This document shows positions 24,158 to 33,102 of a stretch of 39,534 nucleotides of DNA, in pieces; within the stretch, counting starts at the first letter, position 1, and each line of letters opens with the position of its first letter. Under the pieces are notes generated by a model. It saw only the letters and a list, made by a program, of their open reading frames with translations, made no database searches and was not told the DNA's origin. A program made the position numbers and the translations under genes. This stretch comes from JACVRM01 sp046262315 (lineage in GTDB: Bacteria; Actinomycetota; Thermoleophilia; Gaiellales; Gaiellaceae), in NCBI GenBank assembly GCA_046262315.1, contig JBHEMZ010000046.1:1-39534 (forward strand). Direction: 5' to 3'.

Positions 24158-25165
24158 GTGACGGTTCCCCCGCTTGACCGCTCCACCATCTGGAGCTACG
24201 AGGACGGCGAGCCGGGGGAATTCTTCTACCAGCGCTACGGCCATCCGGCAGGCGCGGAGGCGGAGCGCCGGTTGGGCGAGCTCGACGGTGGCCGAGCCTT
24301 GCTCTTCCCCTCGGGTTCCGCCGCCTGCACGGCGGTCGTGCTGGCATTGCTCGAACCGGGCGCCACGATCGCGCTCGCGCAGGGGTGCTACTACGGCACG
24401 CCGGTACTGCTCGAGCTGCTCGGCCGCTGGAACCTGCGCGTGGTCGAGTTCGACCAGACCGGGCCACCGCCCGACGCCGACCTCGTCTGGCTCGAGGCGC
24501 CCTCCAACCCGCTCTTGACCTTCCCGGACCTCGCCGCGGCCGCCGCCCACCCCGCGGCGGTTCTCGTCGACGCGACCGCGTCGACACCCGTGTTGCTGCG
24601 GCCGCTAGAGCGCGGAGCAGACCTCGTCCTGCACAGCGCGACGAAGTACCTGGGCGGCCACTCCGACGTGCTCCTCGGGGCGGTGGTCTGTCGGTCAGAC
24701 AACCACTACGAGCAGCTCCGCGAGCTGCGCGACCGCGGGGGGCTCGTGGCAGCGCCCGACGCGGCGTGGCTGCTCCTCCGTAGCCTGGAGACACTGGAGC
24801 TGCGCGTTCGGCGTCAGTCCGCGACTGCCCTCGAGCTCGCACGCCGCCTCGAGGCGCATCCTGCGGTCGAACGCGTTCGCTACCCCGGCCTCGGCGACCC
24901 GCTGGCCGCGGCGGCGATGGACGGCGGGTTCGGCGGCCTCCTGTCGTTCGAGGTCGCCGGCGACGCGGCGGCTGCCCGCCGCGTCGAGACGGGGACGTGC
25001 CTGATCGCGAACGCCACGAGCCTCGGCGGCACGCGTTCAGCGCTTGAGACGCGCCATCGCTGGGAGGGCGCCCGCGTCCCCGAGGGCCTTGTCCGCCTGA
25101 GCGTCGGCCTCGAGGATGCAGACGTCCTCTGGGCTGATCTAGCTCGGGCGCTCGGGTCCGTCTAG
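24158..25165 (+). CDS. Trans-sulfuration family PLP enzyme (cystathionine gamma-synthase/lyase type)
   Basis: 335 residues of the Cys/Met-metabolism PLP family, fold type I. Phosphate-binding FPSGSAACTAV is at 50-60, ring-stacking Tyr in CYYGTP (77-82), Asp138 in VLVDATAS and Schiff-base Lys163 in LHSATKYLGGHSDV. It is about 50 residues shorter than typical MetB or MetC (380-400), mainly at the N-terminus, where the tetramer clasp usually lies. It could act as cystathionine gamma-synthase, beta/gamma-lyase or methionine gamma-lyase. The sequence does not decide. The 3' end overlaps the next convergent stop by 4 nt. Confidence 0.82.
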   Translation: MTVPPLDRSTIWSYEDGEPGEFFYQRYGHPAGAEAERRLGELDGGRALLFPSGSAACTAVVLALLEPGATIALAQGCYYGTPVLLELLGRWNLRVVEFDQTGPPPDADLVWLEAPSNPLLTFPDLAAAAAHPAAVLVDATASTPVLLRPLERGADLVLHSATKYLGGHSDVLLGAVVCRSDNHYEQLRELRDRGGLVAAPDAAWLLLRSLETLELRVRRQSATALELARRLEAHPAVERVRYPGLGDPLAAAAMDGGFGGLLSFEVAGDAAAARRVETGTCLIANATSLGGTRSALETRHRWEGARVPEGLVRLSVGLEDADVLWADLARALGSV

Positions 25166-25602
25166 CGACCGAGCTTCCGACACAGAGCGAGCCGCTGCAC
25201 GAGCAGCCGACGCAGCAGCTCGGTGGCCGATCTAAGCCGGACGGGTTCGCTCCCCCGCTGCGCGCGGACGGTTCTGCCGGCGTATCTGATGCGTGAGGTC
25301 ACCGCGTCGGGGTCCGAGCCGTACTGCGCGGCAAGCGTTGCGAAATCGGAGTTCTTGAGAGCCCGCCGCAGCGTCCTCAGCTGCCCCGAAGCGAGCCGTG
25401 AGCTGCACGATGCAACGACGGGCTGCTCGGATTTTGCGACGAGCCGGCCGTCGCCCTTCACGGACAGCCGTCTGTCGAGGTTCGCCGAGCCGCCGGTCTC
25501 CTGGTAAACGACCAGCACGCCTGGCGTCGACTCGGCCGCCGCGAGCGAAGTTGCGCCTGCGAGTGCCGCTGTGGTCAGGGCTAGCAGCGCGAGAGAACGC
25601 AT
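25162..25602 (-). CDS. Secreted protein, possibly emfourin-like protease inhibitor
   Basis: 146 residues with a clear signal peptide (MRSLALLALTTAALAGATSL, AAA cleavage region). The mature part has VVYQETGGSANLDRRLSV, a Leu-rich pair of helices and a YAGRTVRAQRGSEPV strand pair, ending with helix TELLRRLLVQRL. The order (GG-containing first strand, helices, strand pair, terminal helix) is like the emfourin/protealysin-inhibitor fold. No conserved catalytic residues. The family call is weak. Two Cys (Ser-Cys-Ser near 66 and near the C-terminus) could form a disulfide. A weak TAGAAC lies 9 nt before ATG 25602. Confidence 0.55.
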   Translation of the reverse strand: MRSLALLALTTAALAGATSLAAAESTPGVLVVYQETGGSANLDRRLSVKGDGRLVAKSEQPVVASCSSRLASGQLRTLRRALKNSDFATLAAQYGSDPDAVTSRIRYAGRTVRAQRGSEPVRLRSATELLRRLLVQRLALCRKLGR

Positions 25603-25649
25603 GGGTGCGTGGTTCTACCCGTTCTGCGTGCGAAACGAACGTCGCCCAA

Positions 25650-25722
25650 AGCCGGAGGTCGGACTCGAACCGACGGCCTACGCATTACAAGTGCGTTGCT
25701 CTACCAGCTGAGCTACTCCGGC
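25650..25722 (-). tRNA. trnT: tRNA-Thr (anticodon TGT)
   Basis: A 73-nt cloverleaf reads on the minus strand. Acceptor GCCGGAG pairs with CTCCGGC, the D-arm is GCTC-AGCTGGTA-GAGC, the anticodon arm ACGCA-CTTGTAA-TGCGT with anticodon TGT, the variable loop has 5 nt, and the T-arm is GTCGG-TTCGAGT-CCGAC. The discriminator is T, and CCA is not encoded. It lies 22 bp downstream of the sigH stop and may be cotranscribed with it. Confidence 0.95.
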
Positions 25723-25744
25723 GCGCACGCCGATGGTAGCGCCG

Positions 25745-26431
25745 CTACTGGAGCACTTGGCGCGTCTGCTGGTGCGCGATAATCTTGCGTTTCACCCGCT
25801 GGAGCGCGTTGTCGATCGTCTTCGTGTCGCAGTCGAGCTCGACCGCCATCTGCTCGTACGACGAGCCCTCCAGGTAGAGCCGCAACGCGTCCGCCTCGAG
25901 GCTCGAGAGGCCCGAGCCGAGCGAGAAGACGAGGCTTTGCAGCTCCTCGGTCGAGATGACGCAGATCGACGGGTCGTCCACACCGGGACCGGGGAGCGCG
26001 TCGCCCAGTGTGCACTCGCTGTCGGAATCCTGCCCCGCAGGCGTCTGGCTGAACGAAACGTACGTGTTGAGCGGCGAGTGCTTGAAGCGCGTGGCAGTCT
26101 TGATCGCGGTGATGATCTGCCGGGTCACGCACAGCTCGGCGAACGAGCGGAACGAGGTCTCCTTGTCCGGCCGGAAGTCCCGCACGGCCTTGTAGAGACC
26201 GATCAGCCCCTCCTGGATCAGGTCCTCTCCGTCGCCGCCCGCGAGGAAGTACGAGCTCGCCTTGAGTCGCACGAATCCCGTGTAACGGCGGATCAGCGCG
26301 TCCAGCGCCTTGTCGTCGCCGTTGCGGGCGCGGATGGCGAGCTGGAGGTCCTCGAGCTCCCGCTGGACTTTCTGCGGAGTGCGAACGCTGGTCGCTCGGC
26401 TGGTGGCTGGGCGGGTGGCCATCGGTGTCAC
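25745..26431 (-). CDS. sigH: RNA polymerase sigma factor, SigH-like (sigma-70 family)
   Basis: 228 residues. Region 2 contains LIRRYTGFVRLKASSYFLAG, GEDLIQEGLIGLYKAVRDF and FRSFAELCVTRQIITAIKTA, closely like Bacillus SigH/Spo0H. Region 4 is the C-terminal LSSLEADALRLYLEGSSY ... CDTKTIDNALQRVKRK helix-turn-helix. Region 1.1 and region 3 are absent or short. In Firmicutes SigH drives transition-state genes. Here its regulon is unknown, but its genomic position (cysS-rlmB-yacP-sigH) is the Bacillus one. Start GTG 26431 has GGAG at 5 nt. ATG 26422 is an alternative. Confidence 0.85.
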   Translation of the reverse strand: MTPMATRPATSRATSVRTPQKVQRELEDLQLAIRARNGDDKALDALIRRYTGFVRLKASSYFLAGGDGEDLIQEGLIGLYKAVRDFRPDKETSFRSFAELCVTRQIITAIKTATRFKHSPLNTYVSFSQTPAGQDSDSECTLGDALPGPGVDDPSICVISTEELQSLVFSLGSGLSSLEADALRLYLEGSSYEQMAVELDCDTKTIDNALQRVKRKIIAHQQTRQVLQ

Positions 26432-26549
26432 CAAGCTCCGGTGAAGACGGGGCGGCGGCGGCGCCGCCAACCCGAACCTCACCCTCAGGTTGAGGCGAAT
26501 TTAGCAGAAGGCGGACCAAGTTACAAATCTTTTGCAAAGGTCCCTGGTC

Positions 26550-26999
26550 CTATGCCGGCGGGCTGTCCTCCCCGCGCCGCAGGCGCTCGAGCCGTTCACG
26601 CGTTCCGGGATCCAGCCGGTCATGGAGGCGCGCCGGCGGCGGGCCCCTGTGGCGCGTGTCGTGCAGGTCGTCGACGAATCTTTTCGACGTCAGCTTCGTC
26701 ACCTCCTGCCCAGAGGTCCCGCGCACGGCCGCGTCCGACGAGACGAGACAGACATGCTCGCGTTCGCGATGTTCGGCCGCGAGCCGCTCCAACAGCCCGT
26801 CCGCATGCTGGGCGTAGCGCACCTCGAGCGGCCCGACGGTCTGGTCTCGGCCGACCCCGTCGAGGACGAGTACGCCGCGGACGCCGCGCAGCGCGACGAA
26901 GTCCGCGAGCCGGTCCTGGAGCTCCCGCACATCCGCGAAGCGCCCGGCGCGAAGCACGTTGTAGCCGTCGAACAGATAGAGGGTCGGCTCGGCGCTCAC
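26550..26999 (-). CDS. yacP: NYN/PIN-domain ribonuclease, YacP/Rae1 type
   Basis: 149 residues. It has the NYN-domain acidic start YLFDGYNVL, a second conserved acidic site VLVLDGVG and the third, CLVSSDAAVRG, then TKLTSKRFVDDL. B. subtilis Rae1 (YacP) is a ribosome-associated endoribonuclease that cleaves mRNA in the A site. The small size and neighbours rlmB and sigH match it. The start is GTG 26999, overlapping the rlmB stop by 4 nt. A strongly basic C-terminal tail could aid ribosome binding. Confidence 0.8.
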   Translation of the reverse strand: MSAEPTLYLFDGYNVLRAGRFADVRELQDRLADFVALRGVRGVLVLDGVGRDQTVGPLEVRYAQHADGLLERLAAEHREREHVCLVSSDAAVRGTSGQEVTKLTSKRFVDDLHDTRHRGPPPARLHDRLDPGTRERLERLRRGEDSPPA

Positions 27000-27715
27000 G
27001 CGGACGCGGCCCGGCGCTGCCGTCGCGCCTCGAAGAGGAAGAGGGCTGCGGCCACGCTGACATTGAGCGACGCGACGCGCCCCACGAGCGGGATGGCGAG
27101 CTCCTCGTCACACGAGCGCCGCACGAGGGGGCGCATGCCGCGGCCTTCGGCGCCGAGGACGATCGCTGCGCCTCCGGTGAAGTCCGCCTCCCAGAGGGAG
27201 GCCGGGGCTTCACCGGAGGCGGCGTAGATCCAGAGCCGCGGGCTCTTGACCTCCGTGAGGTAGCGCGCAAGGTTCGCGACGACCGCAACGGGCAGGTGCT
27301 CGACCGCGCCCGCGGAGGTCTTGGCGACAACGGCCGACACGCGCGCCGAGCCGTGCTCGGGCACGACCACCCCGGTAGCTCCTGCCCCCTCCGCGCTACG
27401 GCAGACGGCGCCGAGGTTGCGCGGGTCACTGACGCGATCGAGGCAGACGAGAAGCGCGCCCGGCGTGCCGGCCAGCTCGTACGCGTCGGCGTAGCGGTAC
27501 GGCTCGGCGCGAGCGACGACACCCTGGTGGTCGCGCGTGTCGGCGGCCGCAGTGAGCACGCGGTCCGGCTTGAGTTGGACGCGCACGCCGGGCGTCTCGC
27601 GCAGCCACTCCTCCGCGGCCAGCGCCCGCTCGGTCGCCCACACCTCCAAGACTTCGCGAGGGCCGCGCAGCAGCTCGCGCACCGCCCGGCGCCCGTAGAC
27701 GAGGTCGCGAGTCAC
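26996..27715 (-). CDS. rlmB: 23S rRNA (guanosine-2'-O)-methyltransferase, SpoU family
   Basis: 239 residues with an L30e-like N-terminal substrate domain (VYGRRAVRELLRGPREVLEVW) and a SPOUT trefoil-knot domain. SPOUT motifs are visible: DRVSDPRNLGAVCRSAEGAG (motif 1), IVLGAEGRGM (motif 2), ELAIPLVGRVASLNVSVAAA (motif 3). RlmB methylates G2251 of E. coli 23S rRNA. The related TrmH-type tRNA enzymes lack this N-domain. The GTG start overlaps the cysS stop (GTGA) and the stop overlaps the yacP start. Confidence 0.88.
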   Translation of the reverse strand: MTRDLVYGRRAVRELLRGPREVLEVWATERALAAEEWLRETPGVRVQLKPDRVLTAAADTRDHQGVVARAEPYRYADAYELAGTPGALLVCLDRVSDPRNLGAVCRSAEGAGATGVVVPEHGSARVSAVVAKTSAGAVEHLPVAVVANLARYLTEVKSPRLWIYAASGEAPASLWEADFTGGAAIVLGAEGRGMRPLVRRSCDEELAIPLVGRVASLNVSVAAALFLFEARRQRRAASA

Positions 27716-28989
27716 GCCTTCAGAACAAGCCGAAAGCCGTCGCCACCAGGGACGTCGCGCACGACCCAGCCGAGCTTCGCGATCTCGCCGCGCAGGCGGT
27801 CGGCCTGGTCGAAGTCCCCTCGCCCGCGCGCGGCGGCGCGCTGCTCGGCGAGCTCGCGCACGTCGGACGGTGCCTCCGACTCCTCGGCCAGCGAGGCCAG
27901 CCCGAAGAACTCGAGCGCCCTCCGCAACAGGTCGTGGTCACGCCACTCGTGGATCACGGCCAGGGCCTCCGGAGTGTTGAAGTCGTCCTCGAGCGCCGCC
28001 GCGAACCGCTCCCAGGCGGCGGGAACGGCCGACTCGGACCGGCCTCGGAACACATCTCGGAAGCGCTCAGCCCGCGCCTGCGCGGCACGCAGCGTCTCGT
28101 CCGAGAAGTCGATCGGCTTGCTCCAATGGCCGGTCAGGAAGAAGACGAGCAGCGTCTCGCGGCCCCATTCGTCGATCGCGTCGCGCAGCGTGACCACGTT
28201 GCCGAGCGACTTGGACATCTTCTCGTCGGTGAAGCGGAGCATGCCGTTGTGCGTCCAGATGCGCGCGAACTCGCGGCCGAGCGCGCGGGACTGCGCAACC
28301 TCGTTCTCGTGGTGCGGAAAGACGAGATCGAGCCCACCGCCGTGAATCTCGAAGGCAGGTCCGAGCAGCTCCTCGGCCATCACCGAGCACTCGATGTGCC
28401 AGCCCGGTCGGCCGCGACCCCACGGCGAATCCCACGAGGTGTCCTCGTCCAGCTTGTTCGCCTTCCAGAGCGCGAAGTCGCGTGGATCCTCCTTGAGCGC
28501 GTTCGGCTCCTGCTCCTCCACGTCGTCGGGCCGCTGGCCGGAGAGACGGCCGTACTGGGGGTAGCGCGCGACACGGAAGTAGACGTCGCCCTCGGCGGCG
28601 TACGCGAAGCCACGCTCGACGAGCTGCTCGATGAAGGCGACGATCTCCGGGACCAGCGCGGTCGCCTGCGGCAGGTGGTCGGGCATGCCGAGCCCGAGGT
28701 CGGCGGTATCCTCCAGGTACCAGCGGGTGGCCCGCTCCGCGAGCTCCGCGCTCGCGCCGGGCGCGGCCTCGTAGATCTTGTCGTTGATGTCCGTGATGTT
28801 GTGGACGAGCACGACCTCGTAGCCCTCCGACAGGAGCCACGAGCGCAGCCACATGCCGATCACGAACGGGCGGGCGTTGCCGACGTGGGCGCGCGCGTAG
28901 ACCGTTGGGCCGCAGAAGTACATCCGCACGGGGCCTGGCGGCGCGGGCAGCTCCTCCTTCGCCCGCGAGAGCGTGCTGTAGAGCCGCAT
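27712..28989 (-). CDS. cysS: Cysteinyl-tRNA synthetase
   Basis: 425-residue class I synthetase. Zinc ligand Cys26 is in MYFCGPTVY, the HIGH-type motif is HVGN (35-38), and more zinc ligands are in WHIECSVMA and FPHHENEVAQS. The KMSKS motif is in DEKMSKSLGN. The C-terminal helical domain is shorter than in E. coli (461 residues). The actinobacterial paralogue MshC (mycothiol synthesis) is a competing call, but the cysS-rlmB neighbourhood and the anticodon-side domain support CysS. ATG 28989 has TAACCT 6 nt upstream, which starts with the stop codon of the GntR gene. Confidence 0.9.
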   Translation of the reverse strand: MRLYSTLSRAKEELPAPPGPVRMYFCGPTVYARAHVGNARPFVIGMWLRSWLLSEGYEVVLVHNITDINDKIYEAAPGASAELAERATRWYLEDTADLGLGMPDHLPQATALVPEIVAFIEQLVERGFAYAAEGDVYFRVARYPQYGRLSGQRPDDVEEQEPNALKEDPRDFALWKANKLDEDTSWDSPWGRGRPGWHIECSVMAEELLGPAFEIHGGGLDLVFPHHENEVAQSRALGREFARIWTHNGMLRFTDEKMSKSLGNVVTLRDAIDEWGRETLLVFFLTGHWSKPIDFSDETLRAAQARAERFRDVFRGRSESAVPAAWERFAAALEDDFNTPEALAVIHEWRDHDLLRRALEFFGLASLAEESEAPSDVRELAEQRAAARGRGDFDQADRLRGEIAKLGWVVRDVPGGDGFRLVLKA

Positions 28990-28995
28990 CCGAGG

Positions 28996-29001
28996 AGGTT
29001 A
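28996..29001 (-). promoter_or_regulatory. -10 hexamer TAACCT of cysS, overlapping the GntR stop
   Basis: Minus-strand TAACCT ends 6 nt before ATG 28989. Its TAA is the stop codon of the upstream regulator gene. Confidence 0.45.
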
Positions 29002-29778
29002 GCCGGGCGTTTTGCGGCGGCGGCTGTCACGCGGGGGAGCGCCCACATGGTCGAGGATCACCTCGAGCATGTGGCACGAGTCGAGCACGTGCTCGCGGGC
29101 GAGCGCGCGCGCCCCTGTTGCGCTGCGGGCTGCGATCGCCTCCGTGATCGCCCGGTGCTGCTGCACGTTCCGCTCGTAGAGGCCATCCATCTCTGCGCTC
29201 CCCGGCGCCCAAACCGACTGCCCGAGGAACGTGCGGCGGGCGCTGCGTGCGAAGCGGGCGACGAGCGGCGCGCCGGCCCGCTCGTAGATAACGTCGTGGA
29301 ATGCGTAGTTCGCGGCAAGCCACTCTCCTGTCAGCGCCCCGCGCTCTGATTCAGGGCGGTTGCGGTCACGCATGGCGGCGCTCATCTCCGCGAAGCGGCG
29401 CTCCGCCCGCTCGAGCTCCGCGAGGTCCTCGCGAGTCATCCTGGGGGTGGCGAGCTCGGTCGCGAGGCTCTCGAGCTCGGCGCGCACGAGGAATGCCTCG
29501 TGCAGCTCCTCGCGCGAGACCGTCCGCACCCGCACGCCGCGGTTGGGCACGAACGAGACAAGCCCGAGGGCGGCAAGCCGCCGCAGCGCCTCCCGCACCG
29601 GTGTGCGGCTGACGTTGAAGCGCTCGGAGAGCTGCTCCTGGCGGAGGATCTCGCCGGGCTCGAACTCGCCCTTGACGATCGCCTGCTCGAGCGCGAGCGC
29701 GAGGTCGTCGGCCTTCGTCCCGCCGTCGGGGATCCGCGCCTCGCCTCTCGGCGTCCCCGGGTAAGAAGCCTGTCTCAC
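28999..29778 (-). CDS. GntR-family regulator, FCD domain, next to glyoxylate-shunt genes
   Basis: 259 residues. The N-terminal winged helix is textbook GntR: EQLSERFNVSRTPVREALRR followed by LGLVSFVPNRGVRV. The C-terminal all-helical FCD domain has the metal/effector residues in AFHDVIYERAG and REHVLDSCHMLEV. The gene follows aceA on the same strand with a 173-bp gap containing a palindrome. It is a likely repressor or activator of the aceBA operon, responding to a carboxylate, although this is inference. GTG 29778 is one of two close GTG starts. Confidence 0.83.
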   Translation of the reverse strand: MRQASYPGTPRGEARIPDGGTKADDLALALEQAIVKGEFEPGEILRQEQLSERFNVSRTPVREALRRLAALGLVSFVPNRGVRVRTVSREELHEAFLVRAELESLATELATPRMTREDLAELERAERRFAEMSAAMRDRNRPESERGALTGEWLAANYAFHDVIYERAGAPLVARFARSARRTFLGQSVWAPGSAEMDGLYERNVQQHRAITEAIAARSATGARALAREHVLDSCHMLEVILDHVGAPPRDSRRRKTPG

Positions 29779-29833
29779 AATGAGCACTGAGCCGTCGGGC
29801 CACACCGCCCGGCGCAATGCCGTGTCCTCAGTC

Positions 29834-29858
29834 GCGCCAATAGCGCTGCTATTGACGC
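29834..29858. promoter_or_regulatory. 25-bp palindrome upstream of the GntR gene, candidate operator
   Basis: GCG-N-CAATAGC (29834-29844), GCT, GCTATTG-N-CGC (29848-29858), perfect in both arms. It lies 55 bp before the GntR start in an otherwise plain 173-bp gap. It shares CCAATA with the sites upstream of the aceB operon, so autoregulation is plausible. Confidence 0.5.
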
Positions 29859-29951
29859 TCCCGTGAGCCGCGAACCGGCGAGCGCCATAGCCTCGCACTC
29901 GGTCAACGCACCCCGTCGACGAGCCGTCATCCTGAGACCGGCACCTGCCAT

Positions 29952-31253
<1,302 letters not shown>

Positions 31254-31265
31254 ATCCCCTCCCTG

Positions 31266-32849
31266 TCAGTCGAGACTCTCGTAGGCCGGTAGCGTCAGGA
31301 ACTCGGTGAAGCGCTCGCCGAGCGCTACCTGCTCGAAGAGAGCGCGTGCGTCGTCGGCGCGGCTCGCGGCGCCCGCTTCTTTGCGCAGGCGCTGGAGCTC
31401 CTCGTCGGCAAGCTCGCGCACGAGCTCCGGCGTGACGGTGCGCCCGTTCTCGAGCCTCACGCCGTGTCGCGTCCACTGCCAGACCTGCGCGCGCGCGATC
31501 TCCGCGGTCGCGACATCCTCCATCAGGTTGAAGATCGCTACGGCGCCGGTGCCCTGGAGCCACGAGTCGAGGTAGCGCAGCGCGACCGAGACGTTGCTGC
31601 GCAGCCCTTCCCCGGTCACGCTGCCGCCGGAAATCGCGACGTCGACCAGCTCTTCCGCGCCGACCTCGACGTCGTCGCGCCGGTGCTCGACCTGGTTCGG
31701 ACGGGCGCCAAGAACGCGATCGAGCTCCTCGCGCGCCACCGGGACGAGGTCGGGATGCGCGACCCACGTGCCGTCGAATCCGTCCCCGGCCTCGCGCCTC
31801 TTGTCGTCGCGCACCTTTGCGAGTGCGACCTCGTTCAGCTCGGGGTCGCGCCGGCTCGGGATGAACGCCGCCATCCCGCCCATCGCATGTGCGCCGCGCG
31901 CGTGGCACCTGCGCACGAGCAGGCTCGTGTACGCGCTCATGAACGGCACGGTCATCGTCACTTGAGCGCGGTCGGGCAGCACGAAGTCCGGCCGCTCGCG
32001 GAACTTCTTGATGGCGCTGAAGATGTAGTCCCAGCGGCCCGCGTTCAGCGCCGGTGAGTGCTCGCGCAGCTCCCAGAGGATCTCGTCCATCTCGAAGGCT
32101 GCGAGCACGGTCTCGATGAGCACGGTGGCTTTGATCGAGCCGCGCGGCAGATCCAGTTCTTGCTCGGCGATTGCGAAGGCCTCGCGCCAGAGTCTCGCCT
32201 CGAGGTGGCTCTCGAGCTTGGGCAGGTAGAGGTATGGGCCGCTGCCGCGCTCGAGCAGGCGCGCGGCATTGTGGAAGACGAACAGGCCGAAGTCGAAGAG
32301 GCTCGCCGACACGGACTCGCCGTCGATCTGCGCGTGCCGCTCCTCGAGGTGCCAGCCACGCGGGCGGACGAGCAGCGTGGCGACCTCGTCGTCGAGACGG
32401 TACGACCGGCCTTCGGGCGTGTTGAGCGCGAGCGTGCCCTCGACGGCGTCGATGAGGTTGACCTGGCCCGTGACGACGTTCGACCAGGTCGGCGAGCAGG
32501 AATCCTCGAAGTCGGCCATGAAGCCGCTCGCGCCGGAGTTGAGCGCGTTGATCATCATCTTGCGGTCGACCGGGCCGGTGATCTCGACCTTGCGCTCCTC
32601 GAGGTCGCGCGGCGGCGACGCGACGCGCCAGTCGCCCTCGCGGACGGATCGGGTCGAGTCGAGGAAAGCCGGCAGCTCGCCCGTGTCGAAGGCGGCTTGG
32701 CGGTCGGCCCGTCGGGCGAGCAGCGCACGGCGCTCGGGCTCGAGTTCGCCGTGCAGTCGCGCGACGAAGTCGAGCGCGGCCGGACTCAGCACCTCGTCGG
32801 CGCGTGCGACGGGCGCCGCCGCGACCTCGGGCCGCGCGATCACTTCCAC
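31266..32849 (-). CDS. aceB: Malate synthase A
   Basis: 527 residues, the length of the A isoform (GlcB/isoform G is about 720). Conserved segments: GFMADFEDSCSPTW, RPRGWHLEERH, YLPKLESHLEAR, IKATVLIETV, DGTWVAHPDLVP and the VSVALRYLDSWLQGTGA C-terminal block. It condenses glyoxylate with acetyl-CoA to malate. It is second gene of a cotranscribed unit: small Cys peptide, aceB, aceA, and possibly the GntR regulator. The GTG start is 10 nt after the peptide stop. Confidence 0.95.
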   Translation of the reverse strand: MEVIARPEVAAAPVARADEVLSPAALDFVARLHGELEPERRALLARRADRQAAFDTGELPAFLDSTRSVREGDWRVASPPRDLEERKVEITGPVDRKMMINALNSGASGFMADFEDSCSPTWSNVVTGQVNLIDAVEGTLALNTPEGRSYRLDDEVATLLVRPRGWHLEERHAQIDGESVSASLFDFGLFVFHNAARLLERGSGPYLYLPKLESHLEARLWREAFAIAEQELDLPRGSIKATVLIETVLAAFEMDEILWELREHSPALNAGRWDYIFSAIKKFRERPDFVLPDRAQVTMTVPFMSAYTSLLVRRCHARGAHAMGGMAAFIPSRRDPELNEVALAKVRDDKRREAGDGFDGTWVAHPDLVPVAREELDRVLGARPNQVEHRRDDVEVGAEELVDVAISGGSVTGEGLRSNVSVALRYLDSWLQGTGAVAIFNLMEDVATAEIARAQVWQWTRHGVRLENGRTVTPELVRELADEELQRLRKEAGAASRADDARALFEQVALGERFTEFLTLPAYESLD

Positions 32850-32859
32850 GCCGTGTCGC

Positions 32860-33042
32860 TCACTCGTTCGCGTGGTCGCGTTCGCAGAAGTCCGGGCACA
32901 CGCATTCGGCCAGCTCGGCCGTGGTGGGCAGGGCGGAGGCTGCGGCCTCGCCGGGTGTACTCCCTGGGGAGCGAAATGGCGCCGTCGGCGCGCCGGACTG
33001 AAGTCGCCGCTCAGCGGTGGGTTCGTATACGTTAGCGCTCAT
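32860..33042 (-). CDS. 60-residue peptide with C-terminal Cys-His cluster, first gene of the aceBA operon
   Basis: ATG 33042 to TGA 32860 on the minus strand. The product starts MSANVYEPTAERRL, has a Pro/Ser/Thr/Ala-rich middle and ends in TTAELAECVCPDFCERDHANE minus the first residues, that is C-x-C-x3-C-x3-H near the terminus. The clustered Cys/His residues look like a metal site. It is leaderless, with TATATT 9 nt upstream, and the operator-like palindrome overlaps its promoter. It lies 10 nt before aceB. I recognise no family. A metal- or redox-sensing peptide for the glyoxylate enzymes is a guess. Confidence 0.55.
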   Translation of the reverse strand: MSANVYEPTAERRLQSGAPTAPFRSPGSTPGEAAASALPTTAELAECVCPDFCERDHANE

Positions 33043-33043
33043 C

Positions 33044-33057
33044 TTGGATCCAATATA
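33044..33057 (-). promoter_or_regulatory. aceB operon -10 (TATATT) with overlapping palindromic operator
   Basis: Minus-strand TATATT (33057-33052) is 9 nt before ATG 33042. The perfect palindrome TTGGATCCAA (33044-33053) overlaps it and covers the expected transcription start. A repressor bound here would block initiation. Confidence 0.55.
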
Positions 33058-33102
33058 CACAGTACGGGCGCTGATCGTGGGCGTATGGGCCGATTTCGGA
33101 TC

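Noticed and set aside
25733..28345. 870-codon plus-strand open frame
   Set aside because: Antisense shadow of sigH, yacP, rlmB and cysS. Its composition is Arg/Ala/Val shadow and it has no motif.
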